Notes: a model not told the origin generated them from the letters alone. A stretch of DNA of 64,000 bases from Metellina segmentata (GCA_947359465.1 OX375879.1:124631409-124695408); one strand, 5' to 3'; positions 32,510-44,420 are shown, counted from the first letter of the stretch. A program made the numbers and translations.

Positions 32510-33678
32510 TGGGCATTCCTCGTCCTTTTGTTCCGAATTCTGTTCGCAAGCTTCTATTTGATCATTTGCACAAGCTCTCGCACCCCGGCATAGCAGCTAC
32601 AACAAAACTCATTTGTTCCAGATATGTATGACCAGACATGAAACGTCAAATAAAGATCTCAGTCCGAGCGTGTGTGCCCTGTCAACGATCCAAGACACAG
32701 AGGCATACCAAAGCACCCCTAGGCACATTCTCTCTTCCAGATGCACGTTTTGCACAAATTCACATTGACATCGTGGGTCCCTTGCCTCCTTCTAACGGGA
32801 ATATTTATCTTTTAACAATCATCGACCGTTTTGCGAGATGGCCCCAAGCCATACCAATTCCGGATATGCGAACAAAAACAATATGCAGTAACATATTTGC
32901 TACATGGATCTCTCGTTTTGGTTGTCCCTCGGTCATAATTACGGACCAAGGTTCACAAATGCGATCATCTATGTTCGCTGAATTTACACACATGCTGGGT
33001 ACTCAGAAAATTAAGACGACTGCATACCATCCTATCTCTAACGGACTTGTTGAGCGTTTTCATCACCATTTAAAGTCATCAATCAAGGCTCATGAAAACG
33101 AAAGGTGGTCTGAGATAATCCCAGTAGTTCTCCTAGGCATCCGTGCAGCAGTCAAAGAGGATTTAAACGCCTCTTGTGCTGAACTTGTAAACGGCACAAC
33201 TTTGAAACTACCGAGTGACATATTGGAGATTTCAGTGATCCCACCTTGCGGTGAGGATTTTATCACTAATCTTCGCAACAACATGCGACAATTTAACCCT
33301 ATTGCAACGTCTGCTCATTACACTGACAAGTATTATGTCAACCCTTCTTTGAAAAGTTGTTCACATATCTTTCTAAGAGTTCGGGTGAAGCCGCCATTGT
33401 GCCAACCCTATATTGGCCCCCATAAAGTCATACGCCGCACCATGGACAAAACCGTCACCATTGAATTTAATGGTCGAAAAACAACTGTTTCCCTTGATCG
33501 TGTAAAACCGGCTTATTTGCTACCTGAAACTGCCTTACTCGAACCAAAGAACACCAAAACTTTGGAAACAGTTAAAAACGATGATAAATCTGCCAATGAA
33601 CGGATTTCTGCAAAAACAGTGACTAGATCAGGCAGACATGTTTGTTTTCTACAAAAATTGGCAACTTACATTAATTAA
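32510..33678 (+). CDS. Integrase of gypsy element 2
   Basis: The zinc-binding region HKLSHPGIAATTK ... CVPCQRSK spans 32564-32690, with one in-frame stop at 32630 just before the long open frame 32638-33678. The catalytic core shows FAQIHIDIVGPLPPSNG (Asp), VIITDQGSQMRSSMF (Asp) and ISNGLVERFHHHLKSSI (Glu). The C-terminal GPHKVIRRTMDKTVTIEFNG resembles the SH3-like/GPY end. The C-terminus (TRSGRHVCF) is the common Arg-rich finish. Apart from the single upstream stop it is well kept. Confidence 0.85.
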
Positions 33679-33865
33679 TTTTGCTTAATACCTTTCTTTA
33701 AATGTATCCTTGTGCATATGTATATAGTATGTTTACTTTTCTTTGAATCGTGTAATTCAACTCTATGTAAACATTATACACATTCTAACCGCATATGTAT
33801 CTTAACCATTCTATATACTTTCTACCGTTCCTTTAGATAACCCTTCAGTCACTGGGAGGATACTC

Positions 33866-34110
33866 TGTAGTGAAGTCTCTATGTGAAGTTTCTGTGGTGA
33901 AATCTCTGCTGTGAAGTGATACTTAATATGTAAAAACGCAACTGTGAACTGAACTGAAGTAGTGGTTCACCGAAATGAATATAAAACCAACGGTGACAAG
34001 AACAGACGATCAATACCAGGCATTAAGGAATGTTAAGTGTCAGAACAGATTACTAATAAATTGAATGTTTTAGTCGTTGTATTAATTCATGTGGAATTAA
34101 ATATACCATA
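33866..34110 (+). repeat. 3' LTR of gypsy-type element 2
   Basis: It begins TGTAGTGAAGTCTCTATG after CACTGGGAGGATACTC (purine-rich tract) and ends TATACCATA. It lacks about 15 bases present in the 5' LTR near CTGTTAAGTCTCAGC but is otherwise close to it. Confidence 0.85.
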
Positions 34111-34299
34111 CATTCAACATCTGTTTCACTCCATGCATCGTCATAGCAGCACTTATTGCAGCGCATGGTGGCTACACCAAATACTGTAGTATACATAACA
34201 AGCCAATTATTGTGATTTCTATATTAACAGGTGCAAAATCTTTTTTCTTGTCATCAGTCTCTCCAAGCAGCAATAAAAAACATCAGACTATTGTTTATC

Positions 34300-35346
34300 T
34301 TTAGCAAAAGAAGCAAAAGTGAAATACAGCTGTGATGTTAAAAGCTCCGTCAGTGATAGTGAACACAAAGTGAAAAAGATCCACGAAGATCTTCAAACCT
34401 TCAATTATTCTTCAAACTTCAATTGATGGTGACTTTTTCTTTAGTTACAGCTGTGCATGGCATTTTCTAAACCTTTTAGCAAATGATATATCTAACTCCG
34501 TTAAAACGATAATCAGTCAAATAATTGAAGTTTAAAAACACTTTCGGAATCATCATGCAACAAAGAGCTATTTAAGTGAATATGATGGAACTGTTATTCC
34601 CAAATTACCATGTAAAGCAAGATGGAATAGTCAAATCATGTCTTGATTGTTTTTTAAGAAATAGGGAGTTTTCGATGAAAATTGTTGATAAATATGAAGA
34701 TGGAAAAAAAATTCCAGCTTATATAATCAGTATTATTAATAACATCTATCTTTATACAGAAGCCAGGCATTTTTTTACCCAACTTAAGCCTTTAGCTGCA
34801 GTTCTGAATTGCCTTCAAGCTGAAAATGCCACAATAGCTGATGTTTATGAATTTCTAAATTTACAAGAAAATAAAGACTTGAAACCTTATGAGACATTGT
34901 TGAATAAAAGGCTTGAACAATGTTTAACCCCAGTTCATTTTGCTGCATATATGTTGCATCTAAAATACAAAGGCGAGAAGTTGAACTCCATCCAGGAAGA
35001 ATATGTACATTAACTGCTGTTATCTATATTATTTTCTACCTATATTAATCAAATACCAATCACAAACTAATTATTTTCCAAAATCATATTTTCAGTTTCT
35101 GCCGCAAATGTAAATTTCATATTATGGTGGTTACTACCACTAAAGAAACATATTGATCTTAAAATCTGTGAACTTGTAATTCAATTGCAATCATGCATTG
35201 CATCATCAGCAAGTGTAGAAAGATTATTTTCAACTTTTAGCTTTGGGCAAAACAAAAGTAGAAATCGTTTAGGAAATGAACGATCCAGCCAGCTAGTTAA
35301 TTGTTACAGAATGCATAATTCTAAAACCTGCTTAGCTGCAAATTAA
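34300..35346 (+). pseudogene. hAT transposase remnant of hAT element 3
   Basis: The 34576-35013 frame (145 codons) includes MMELLFPNYHVKQDGIVKSC, AEARHFFTQLKPLAAVLNCL-like core and HFAAYMLHLKYKGEKL of the insertion domain. After a stop, 35095-35346 gives SCIASSASVERLFSTFSFGQ and NKSRNRLGNERSSQLVNCYR, the hAT C-terminal dimerisation motif with its RxxL box. Upstream (34300-34560) only short traces remain. The catalytic first Asp cannot be placed. Confidence 0.75.
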
Positions 35347-35505
35347 AAAATAAATTGCTATTTGTATTTGAGCAAGTGCTAAATTGTTTCTTTTTATTAC
35401 TTTTTTTGGTTAAAAAAATAACAAAACGCTACTTTTAGGTGGTTTAAACCACTTGAGGCATTTTGGACTGACCGGTTTTAACCATTCCAACCCCGGTTGA
35501 TGGGC

Positions 35506-36169
35506 ACGATATGGAACTTTATTTGCAAACAATGGTGAAGCAACATGAAAAATTATGACAGGCCATTACATTACATTAAATATTCATTCAAAAACGAATG
35601 TGGAGGGATCCAAAATTTCATTTGTGACTGCACTCAGATTCATTTACAACTGATGCAGAGAATAACCAGAATTGGTGCTAAATCCCACAAGTGAAAAAAA
35701 ATTTTGTTCGTCCAAAATGTTAGATGGGATAGCATGCAAGTACAGAAAATAAATTGAAGACAAAGCAATGAATTTACACCCCTATGATGAAGAAAACATT
35801 TGAGCATTCCAGGTTAAAAATAGTTCACTAGTGGCCAGCTTTTGTTGAGGAGCTGCACCGAATCACGTAGATGATGTAACTAAATAATCCTAATTCTGTT
35901 TCATATTTAATTCAATGTCTTTATTAATTTTAAAGTACATTTTTGAGATGCACTAAGAGTTTCCTACTTTAGGCCAAATGTACATGTATTTGTGACACAC
36001 ACTAGTCCACATGGAAAATCCATAACTCAATGTTTTGTCGTCTCAGATCTTAATTAAGCACAAAGATTGCATTTAGCAAGAAAAATTATTTTATTGGAAA
36101 TAATTGTTATTTTGGTCACTGCTTTCTCCAGATGGCAAGTAGTTGAATTAAAGTGCAGCACCAAAACAG
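35506..36169. other. AT-rich sequence, nothing recognised
   Basis: No open frame of note, no terminal repeats seen. Confidence 0.3.
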
Positions 36170-36416
36170 ACGATATTGGCGATGGTCCAGGATCAATCCC
36201 AAATGCAAAGATCCAAGGACCCTCGTAGATTTGAACCAGGGTCAGATGGCGAGGTCAACGTCTGAGCTGGCACCCCACTCTCCAAACTTCCACACCATGC
36301 CAATAAAAGGATATTTGAAGCCACGACAGATTTAATGTGCACCCCCCCACACGCACACAAATTCAAAAATTGCAACCCTCCTGTTGCTACTCTTCCAAGC
36401 AAGCTGCCATGGCCCT
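36170..36416 (-). mobile_element. tRNA-derived SINE (type-2 head), minus strand
   Basis: On minus it has the head GCTTGGAAGAGTAGCAACAG and then the shared body GTGTGGAAGTTTGGAGAGTG, GGTGCCAGCTCAGACGTTG, and a tail resembling GATCCTGGACCATCGCCAAT. The body matches the SINEs at 51.3-52.1 kb; the head matches 50668-50790. Confidence 0.7.
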
Positions 36417-37508
36417 TCTAATACAATTACACTAAGATTCTGAAATTCTCTTCCCAGTCTACTACCAACAAAGGTTAAGAGGCGTTTTTTACAATGTCAA
36501 TCACTTAATGAGGAATCAGTGATCAAAATACTAACCAGTTCAAAAGATAATATTGTGGTTAAAATGCATTTGTAGAAGTTGGAATGCTAAATTTAACACA
36601 GACAGAAATAAAACTAGTTCAATTTGGTTTAGATACAGTGTTCGATGCTCAAATGGGTCATTTTCTCTAAACTACGACATTCTGGTCCTCCTCAAAAATA
36701 ACACATATAAACTTATATAAAAATGAAACAAATGCAACAAGATTTCAATCACATGTCCTTTTGTCTATATAATGCGTTAAAATTTCCTTTTTATAAATAT
36801 AGGCCTCATAGAATTTGTTTAATAAATGTCATTCCCTAGTGTGTCCCTACCTCCTCCTTTACACAAAACTAGTTTTTAAAAGTGAAGTTAAAAACAATAT
36901 ATTAGTGATATATGGGGTTTAAATTATTAAAAACTATCATATAAACCTCAAAAAATTAACAATTGATAAAACGCCATAGTTTGTTTTTTCCAAAAAAAAT
37001 ATTTAAAATTGTCCTTTGGTTTTGTTGTTATTCCCATGTCATAAAGAAAAAATTATAATAATAATATAGGGCAACACTTCTGTTCAGGGTTGGCAAAAAC
37101 CCGTGTTTTTGTAGAAAAACCCAGCCCGGGTGGGTTTTTGTGGGGATTTCTGGGTTTTAGTGGGATTTTCTGGGTATTTATAAATAATTGTAGAATACCA
37201 TTTTAAACTTGATCTTTTTATGCTTGATGTAGGAACCAGTGATGTAGTTAAGGGAGGGGGGCAAGCATGTAGCCAGGATTTTGTTAAGCAGGGGGTTCAT
37301 AATGTGAAATTTTAATTAAGTAAAATGTTTTAACATTAGTCTATTGGTGAAATTTAGCTGAAGGGGGCAGAACTCCCCCTTGGCTACATCTTTGAGAGGG
37401 GATGCAGACCCATTTTTATTCAATCTGAAGCATACCCTATAAATGCCCTATAAAATTCTCTAAATATTTCTGCGCAAGTCACAGGAAAAATAGTGTGAAA
37501 CAACTACG

Positions 37509-38040
37509 TTGTCTCTTGCTGTTGAAATTTGGAAAGACTTAATTGAATCAGGCGAGCTTAAATCACATAGAAAGGTTATTGAATATAGATACAGGGAAAT
37601 CATACAGCCAGAGCATTTTCTTGCTAATATGATGGATGCACGATTTAATGGAAGAAGGCTTAGTGTTGACGAAGAAGCAAAAGCAGAACAGTGGATTATG
37701 CAAAATCATGCAGAGTAGTTACCTGATACAATGGCTTTTAAAATTAAAGGGAAGGAATTTTTTCCCAAATCCCTTTTCTCACAAAACATTGTATCACAGT
37801 TTTCAGCAGTTAAATGGTGGAATATCCTAAAAGAAAAAGTAAAGAAAGAGCACAAGTTGGATGCTGATTTTTGTACCTTTTTCCAATCCTTGCATTCCGT
37901 TACTTAAAGTTATGCGTCTATAGAACGCATCTTTTCAACTTTTGGGTTTGTTTGGTTCAAATTACTAATAGGCTTGGTCATGACCAATGTGAAAAATTGG
38001 TAAAAATGTACAAATATTACCATTGGAGTCTGAAAGAATA
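37509..38040 (+). pseudogene. hAT transposase C-terminal remnant
   Basis: The frame SLAVEIWKDLIESGELKSHR, then IIQPEHFLANMMDARFNGRR, EEEAKAEQW-like, belongs to the hAT core. After a frame change come VSQFSAVKWWNILKEKVKKE and YASIERIFSTFGFVW (C-terminal dimerisation region, about 37790-37950). Several stops; truncated N-terminus. Confidence 0.75.
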
Positions 38041-38392
38041 AGCTGAATATGACTGGTAAATTGTAAAAATGAAACTCTAGAATTAATTAAAAGTAATTAC
38101 TAAATGAAATGCTAAATCTGCATCTGTAACAACTTGATTAGTTTTTTTACTGTCAAATATTACATTTAGTTAGAATAAAAAGCTCAATCTAAAATGTTGT
38201 TATTCTGAAGGAATGTTATATTTCATGTTATTTATAGTCTTTTGTAATAGTATATCACATTTTCATGTAAATTTTGTTGGTTTTATCAACTGTTTTTGTT
38301 ACAAGTTTAATGATATTATGATTCAATTTAATTTTTTTTTGTATACAGTACACTTTTTCTAATCTGAAAGAATAAATACCAGGTGGGTTTGG

Positions 38393-38440
<48 letters not shown>

Positions 38441-38441
38441 T
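38393..38441. repeat. (AT)n(GT)n microsatellite inside hAT element 2
   Basis: A TA run followed by about ten GT units. Confidence 0.95.
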
Positions 38442-39309
38442 TCAGATTATTTACAAAAACCCACTTCAGAACAAAAATCCAGTGGGTTTTTCTGGGCTGG
38501 GCCCAACGTGCCAACCCTGTTTCTGTTAGCTAACATTATCACCTGGTGGACAGTTGTATCACCAGAGAAGCCACTTTGAATGTTTTGTTTTGCAAAAACA
38601 AGCATGGACCAGCAAAAATTTGTGATTTCCTGTTACATCTTGGTAAGTATTTTTATTCATTGTCACTACCCTGTATCTCTTATGGGCCTTAATATTGCAA
38701 CAAAATCACAAACTAATGATTAAATCTTTTTTTAATTGAGTTTTCCAAGTTGACTTTAATAGTAAATAATTTTGGTGCATGTGGTTATGATAGTAGACAA
38801 GGTAACACTACCTTTTTGTCATTCCCTTGTCTCATGTAGGACAGAGGAATGACATGTTATAACAGGGGAATGACATGGCTCATTAAATTTCACAACCTGT
38901 GAGTATTTAATGCAGTATCAATCAATCAAAACATTGTTTTTGTGAATCAAGCAATTAGAACTATTTGTTTTTAGTTATGTCATCCGGCAATACTTGAGTT
39001 TCTGATGGAATGTTTTGGAAGCTTGTGTTGCTTTACTTCTGTGTGTCTTTAAAGAGGCAATACAACCTCACTTTATTAAATAATCTGTTGGTTTGTTATT
39101 TGTTATTTTATTACTCTGCTCTTCATTCTGCATTTGTTATGCAATGTTTATTTATTTTTTTAAAGTTGCTTACATTCTGGATGTCATACTTATAAAATCA
39201 TTGAAAGAAAAATACTAAACAGGCATAGTTGTTGGCCAAAACCATTCTTTGGTAATTAAAATTGTAAATTTTGGAATTTTTACAAAAGAAAATTTTTTTT
39301 TTCGATTGA

Positions 39310-40190
39310 TAATGGCCCCCAAGAAAGAAGCAAGTGATTGCAAAAGATTGGATATTCTTATTAGGAAGCGGGAAAATGAAAGGAAAAGATTTGAGAAGAT
39401 AAAATCTTATCCGATTTCGGCAGCCAAATTGAAAGAAAAAGAACATCTTAAATATTTGAGGAAGAAAGAAACCGGAAAAGTCAAACTAATATCAAAATTA
39501 TCAGCCAGAGACCAGAGAATGCAAAGAAAACAATGGAGGGTAAATAAAAAAACAGCCATACCAGCAAGAAAAATATCACTGAACATGACTATTACTTTAT
39601 GGAAGAAAGTGCCTTAGTTGAACATGAGAATATCCAATGGTCATAGCCATCAACAAGCACAGAATGTTCTAACCAAATAAGCCAACAGAAAACACTTGCT
39701 ACCAAGCAAAAATTTGTGCAAGATAACACCCTTCCTGAAGAAAGTACCTTAGATAAACTGAAAATATCCCAGAAATCATTAGAAAATAATACTGAAAAAC
39801 ATTCAAATAAAAAAAGCAGCTGGTCGTTAGCGAGTAAGGAGGGATCGAGCAAAAAGCTAGAGAATTGAAAAAGACAAAAGATGAATTATTAAAAATACGT
39901 AGAATTTCTGAAAAGTACAAAAAAAGTTTTACAGACTTAGAGACAAAAACAACCAGGAAACTCCTGGAACAAAAGTGAAAAACCTCACGAAAAATTGTAA
40001 TGTAACATAAGAAGTGAAAAAAATATAGTTGTTTGGAGAAGTTGAATGAGTTAGCTGTTGGAGACAGCAAACTAAAAAATGAAAAAAGTAAACACATATT
40101 TAAAGGAATAATGCAAGGAGACCTTATTAAAAAGTACAAGTTATTAAAATAAGCAAAGCTGTACTTGCGTACCAAAAGATCCGACAATAA
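39310..40190 (+). pseudogene. N-terminal basic coiled-coil part of the element B protein
   Basis: The frame starts MAPKKEASDCKRLDILIRKR at 39312 and is Lys/Arg/Glu-rich to 39617 (KLKEKEHLKYLRKKETGKVK, SARDQRMQRKQWRVNKKT). Further broken frames to 40155 keep coiled-coil character (KKTKDELLKIRRISEKYKKS) and end with KGIMQGDLIKKYKLLK. Element A begins at about 40200, so the protein is interrupted there and resumes at 42967. A basic N-terminus suggests DNA binding; that is inference. Confidence 0.5.
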
Positions 40191-40199
40191 TATAACACA

Positions 40200-42650
40200 T
40201 AAGGGGCATTTCACAGTATTAAGTTGTTACGGACTCTACACTTCAGAAACATATTTTATCCTTATATTCTCTTACAGTGAAAATGTTTAAGCTGAACTTC
40301 AAGTAATTTTATATTTTAGGATGTAATTAAAACATTAGCATTGAAAAAGATTTTAAAAATTCAAATTTCTATGAAATATAGAGATTTATATTGCATGTTA
40401 CGGACTCTACATTAAAGGGACATGGATTTTTTTACTTAAATGGAAATGGCATTCCGTCTGAAACTAGCTGTTATTTCTATCTATTAAAATTTACTTTTTA
40501 CATTTTAGTTCATGTATTAAATATCTGCACCACAAAATAAAAATTGGAAAGGACAAATATAATTTTAAATGAATTATTTATTACATAACTCTGTTTACAA
40601 GCCTGTTACGGACTCAACACATTTGTCTCTTGTGAATATTAATGAAAATATTGAGAACTATGTTCTGTGTTCAAACTATTATAACAAAATTGTTTTACTG
40701 TTCAATAGTGTCTATGATTGATGAAATTTTTTGGCTATTTCCTCACTATATGCAAAACAACGTGCAGAAGAACCAATTGATGGTGGGTCAATGGGTACAA
40801 TTAACAGATAAGTGTCCCGGTTCATTTCTTCAAACTCTGCTTCTGGCATAGCTTTAAATTTGTTTGTTGATATGGGTTTAAGTTCAAACTTAACAAGCCA
40901 TTTTTTTTTCTGGTAACATTTTCACTCTTTGCCCTGTCCACCGCGGTCATTACTGTTAAGTACATATATCCAAGTGCCTACTTCAATGTCGGGTTTGGAA
41001 ATGCTTTGAATTAATGATTGAGAATTCTCATTCCTATGAATATCCCCCACATCTTTTCTCAATATATTTGAAGTTAACTTCTGCAAATACTTTGCCATCA
41101 TCAACATAAAAACTGTGCATTCTTCTGGTGCCAGGGATTGATGTGACTGAGCTCCATCTATTTTCACGTTTAAACTCATCAACAGTTGCTACCACCTCAG
41201 TTTCAGGTACAAAAAGAGTATTTATTGATTTAGCCTCTCTTTTAGCAATGGCTTAGAAATCATAGGCATTAAATGGCACATCTTTTTACTTCTCTCCCTA
41301 TACCATCTATTGGTCCTATTCCATGCGCTGTAGGAAAAAAATTCCAGCTAGCAGTGCAGCCGAGGTCTTTCATGTGGTTTTTTAAATTGCTCACAAGGTT
41401 ATATTTATTTTTAAATTGGCTACCACAACCATCTGACCAGTAATGAACATGTGTAAACAGTATTTTCAGTTTGATCTTTACGTCATCCAAAATAATTCTG
41501 TTAAAGATGAAAACTTCCTTTTTGTGCAATGGGTTAGGACATCTGAAACAATTGCATAGGAAATGTGCTGCAGTTCTTCCCCAACCTTATAATATACAAC
41601 AGCTGCAAATATAGTCACTTGCTCTGGTGACCAGTTCATGGGCTTTCATGATTTCATTTTGTTGTTTCAGGTTATTATTTTCTGCAAAATCCTCTTGAAT
41701 GATAATCTGACTTTCTGTCAGTTTCTCTTTTAGATATCGCATGTTTTCTTGCTGCCATTTTACATTGTATAAATTCCGGGCAAATGAGTGCAGCTGTTCT
41801 TTAAGAACTTGTATACCTTCAACTAAATCTGTTTCAACAGCATCCTTTCTTTCCTGACCATCACTGATAACCAATGGAAAATAGCTAATTGGTATGTCTT
41901 CAATCAAATTCAAACAAGGTTGAAAAGAAGTAAAGATATGCAAGTACTGGAAAACTGAAACTAACTTCTAAAAGTTAAATTTGTAGTTTTTTAAGTGAAA
42001 GTTTCATTTTACCTTTAAAGTTGAAGTTCTGGTTGCTTAATTTTGTGTGCAGACAAATAGTAAAATGGAAACCCTGAAGACAAAAAACATCATTCTTGCC
42101 AAATGTAGAGTCCGTAACATTTAGTAGAGTCCGAAACAAAATTTTAGAAATTCATAAAAAATAACAGAATTGAATAATAGTGGAAATCAGTGAACAATAT
42201 TGTTCCACTGTTGTTGGAATTAGAAAATATTGATTTTGGTAAATATGAAATCGTAATTAAAAATTTTAACAAAACTTTTCATTCTAATTTTGTTACGGAC
42301 TCTACAACCATCATTTTCACAAGCTGTTAATTTTTACAGAATACATTTATCAATTAAAATTATTAGCCATAATGGAGATATGCCAGAACGTAATTTGTCC
42401 CCAGTTTAAGTTTTGGTTTAAAAATCTGTTCAAGGCATTAAAAAATTAAAATTTACTGTAGAGTCCGTAACATTAAAAACTTCATTTTTGATGTTCTAAA
42501 CGCAATTCTATGCATAATATGAAGTGAAAAAAGAAAAGAATGTGATATTTATGTCCTTTAGAATGTGCTCTCCCAATATATGTAATTAATTTGTAATTTT
42601 ATTAAGTTTTGTTACGGACACACCTATGCCTCAAATACTGTGAATTGCCC
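40200..42650 (-). mobile_element. Element A: GTTACGGACTCTAC-motif element nested in element B
   Basis: Ends: ATAAGGGGCATTTCACAGTA on the left and, inverted, TTATGGGGCAATTCACAGTA on the right. GTTACGGACTCTACA or a near copy occurs at 40225, 40396, 40604, 42291 and 42611 on plus and at 42104, 42123 and 42457 on minus. They are confined to the outer ~400 and ~550 bases. A broken transposase-like gene lies between on minus. Confidence 0.7.
40922..41943 (-). pseudogene. Transposase-like protein of element A
   Basis: The minus-strand frames in order are 41943-41590 (coiled region, then IIIQEDFAENNNLKQQNEIM) and 41529-41269 (FTHVHYWSDGCGSQFKNKYN, CTASWNFFPTAHGIGPIDGI). Three blocks stand out: EDFAEN, WSDGxxSQFKNKY and HGxGPxDGIG, matching block for block DFSENY, D-S-rich and GHGKGxP-x-VGG in element B and TDGAAAHFK / HGKGxxDRVG in element C. 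Acidic residues in blocks 1 and 2 and the H/D of block 3 could make a DDE-like site, which is inference. Frameshifts at about 41590 and 41270 break it. Confidence 0.6.
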
Positions 42651-42966
42651 CATAAGTTTAAAGAATTTTATGGTTTAAAATATGGTTGAAAGCAACGAAC
42701 TGGTATCATTATAACAGATAAATTAAGAAATAAGCTTATAGAATTTTAAGAAGATTATGCAAATTCTAGAATGTGCCTGGGAAAAAAATGACTGTACAAC
42801 CAAATGCAAAAAAAAAAACACCAAAAAAGATATTTAAAGGATACTTTGTTAAACCTACATAAGAAATTTATCCAGACTTATCCAGAACATAATCTGAGAC
42901 ATCTTTTACAAGATTGAAGCCATTCAGGATAGTAACACTGAAAGTTTCTGAAAGAGATACCTGCTT

Positions 42967-43190
42967 ATGAGTCATCCATTCAAATATGTGAATATGCTTA
43001 TAACAAAATTATTTCAATTAGGGATTGTGTCACATAGAAGGATTAATAACCTGATGGATCTCATCTGTTGTGAAAAAAAAAAAGAGTGTTTACAACAAAG
43101 CTGCCCAAACTGCAAAAATCGTAGAGTTCAATATAACGATTTTGATAGGAATTTGTATTGTTCATCACTATCAACTCAGTGGGAAACTAA
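42967..43190 (+). pseudogene. Middle part of the element B protein
   Basis: The frame includes MSHPFKYVNMLITKLFQLGI, then MDLICCEKKKECLQQSCPNC. The paired Cys (ICCEKKKECLQQSCPNCKNR) could bind zinc. Frame and content suit the region between the coiled coil and the catalytic part. It ends where a repeat inserted at about 43190. Confidence 0.45.
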
Positions 43191-43345
43191 CAGAGGGTGG
43201 AGTGGTAGCATCCGATACGTTAGGCCGCCAAAGCGATTGTTTACGCCAAATCAAGATGGCGGCCGATGTAAGCAATTCCAAGATGGCCGCCATATACAAC
43301 GTGAACCTTTGCATACAGTGCATAAATAATAATAATAATTTGTTT
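43190..43345 (-). repeat. Repeat G end (CGTATCGGATGCTACCACTCC), copy 1
   Basis: On minus, ATGCAAAGGTTCACGTTG ... CTAACGTATCGGATGCTACC ... CCACTCCACC matches 63668-63755 on plus. The GGCGGCC/AAGATGGCGGCC alternation between them differs. It is probably the terminal part of a transposon. Confidence 0.6.
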
Positions 43346-43799
43346 AAAAATTAAGAAAAAAGCAATATAAATTTCACTTGAAAATTTTCTAATATTTCAG
43401 TCTGGTTTTCTCCGAACATGTACGCAATTTTGCGTCAATTTCATCCTAGTTTTGTCACTTAAAAAAAAAAATTTTAATAAAAAAAATAATTTTTAATTAT
43501 TAAAAATAAAAAAACAATTCTAAAAAAAAAAAAAAAAAAACGCGATTTTTTTAAAACGTCCGTATTTTTATCAATTTTGAAGTAGAAACTTTGCAATGCA
43601 TAGAAAATTCAAAACAAGAAATCTTTTTTTAATAAGGTAGTTCTTTTCTGTGATCATAATCCACACAAAGGTTTTTGATGAGAAAAAAAAAATCTAAAAA
43701 TTCTTCTGCTATCTATAAGTGTGAAAAAATATTTTTCACAATTTTTCTAGCAATTAGCATTATGTGAGCAACTCAATGGGGATATTCCAGGTTATAGAG

Positions 43800-44062
43800 C
43801 CGTATATGGAAAAGCAAGACAAATATTTTTATTGTAACGACTTTACAGGAGGAAATTGTTTTTTAGAGAAGTCAAAGCGTACTGCGCTTAAGGTTTCAAT
43901 GCGTTTAAACCAGTATACAGGGAGAAATTTGTTTGTAGATAAGTCACAGCGTATAACGCGCGATCCCCGCCTGCCGGCTACCTCGCCGCCCCTCCGGGGC
44001 CGACGAGGACCTTTCACCGTTGGCTTCCATGCGTATAAGTCACCGTATTGGGTGCCCACCCA
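43800..44062 (-). repeat. GC-cassette repeat array, copy 1
   Basis: On minus: a long unit (TTATACGCATGGAAGCC ... GGCCCCGGAGGGGCGGCGAG ... GTTATACGCTGTGACTT) followed by a short unit lacking the GC-rich cassette (AACGCATTGAAACC ... AGTACGCTTTGACTTC). The same long/short layout occurs at 61607-61935 on plus. Confidence 0.75.
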
Positions 44063-44102
44063 AGCATAGTCCAGTGTTTGTAATATAACCAAAAGCTAAG
44101 CA

Positions 44103-44420
44103 AAAATCAAACTTACCCTCATAGCCGGGTCCTTGAAATTCTGACTATGGTTAACAGTCATATGCTCGAATCGATAACCCTTGAACTCTTTGTCCTTCGG
44201 GTATTGATACCAGCATGACTTCCAATAGTCAGAAATTTTTGTAGTTCCTTGCAAAACTTTCTGGTTCCTATTTTTCACCTCAACCATAAAACATTTATCC
44301 GTCCCTCGTTCAAGTCCTCCAAACAACCATTTACCCTCCAATTTCTTAATCCTGTTATACTTTCTTTTGCCAAACTTTTGTCCTATCTTTCTACATTTCC
44401 ACTCCTACCTATCACCAGCA
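44103..44420 (-). pseudogene. Merlin/ISXO2-type transposase remnant
   Basis: On minus, GQKFGKRKYNRIKKLEGKWL, then VFGG-like FGGLERGTDKCFMVEVKNRN, GTTKISDYWKSCW and FEHMTVNHSQNFKDP follow the order of the ISXO2-like DDE domain of Merlin elements. The second catalytic Asp lies in ISDYW. The first Asp block upstream of 44400 is broken by stops, and the third acidic residue would lie beyond the GTAAGT-like end at 44116. No terminal repeats identified. Confidence 0.7.

Larger units (their letters stand above)
29437..34110 (+). mobile_element. Ty3/gypsy-type LTR retrotransposon 2 inserted in Tc1 transposase
   Basis: LTRs lie at 29437-29695 and 33866-34110. The flanking Tc1 sequence gives ACATT on both sides (29432-29436 and 34110-34114, sharing the LTR's last base), a 4-5-base target duplication. 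Coding order is gag, protease, RT, RNase H, integrase. Reading is much better preserved than in gypsy element 1, but several stops and frameshifts remain. Confidence 0.9.
28480..34185 (+). mobile_element. Tc1-like element interrupted by gypsy element 2
   Basis: Transposase sequence runs 28519-29436, then continues exactly at 34111 after the LTR element: CATTCAACATCTGTTTCACT, and ATTGCAGCGCATGGTGGCTA are the expected end of a Tc1-type gene. I could not recognise its terminal inverted repeats, so both outer boundaries are approximate. Confidence 0.75.
28134..35505 (+). mobile_element. hAT element 3, outer layer of a four-part nest
   Basis: The left end GCCAGTGGTCAAAACTGG ... GGTTTAAACTAGTCAG and the inverted right end GCCCATCAACCGGGGTTGG ... 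GGTTAAAACCGGTCAG correspond. A hAT transposase remnant sits at its right (34300-35346). A foldback MITE and a Tc1-like element carrying a gypsy element lie between. No target duplication is visible. Confidence 0.6.
37085..38519 (+). mobile_element. hAT element 2 nested in element B
   Basis: It begins CAGGGTTGGCAAAAACCC and ends ACGTGCCAACCCTG. Flanks CTTCTGTT (37077-37084) and TTTCTGTT (38520-38527) give an 8-base duplication with one mismatch. Both ends are followed inward by several GGGTTTTT/AAAAACCC motifs. Confidence 0.85.
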
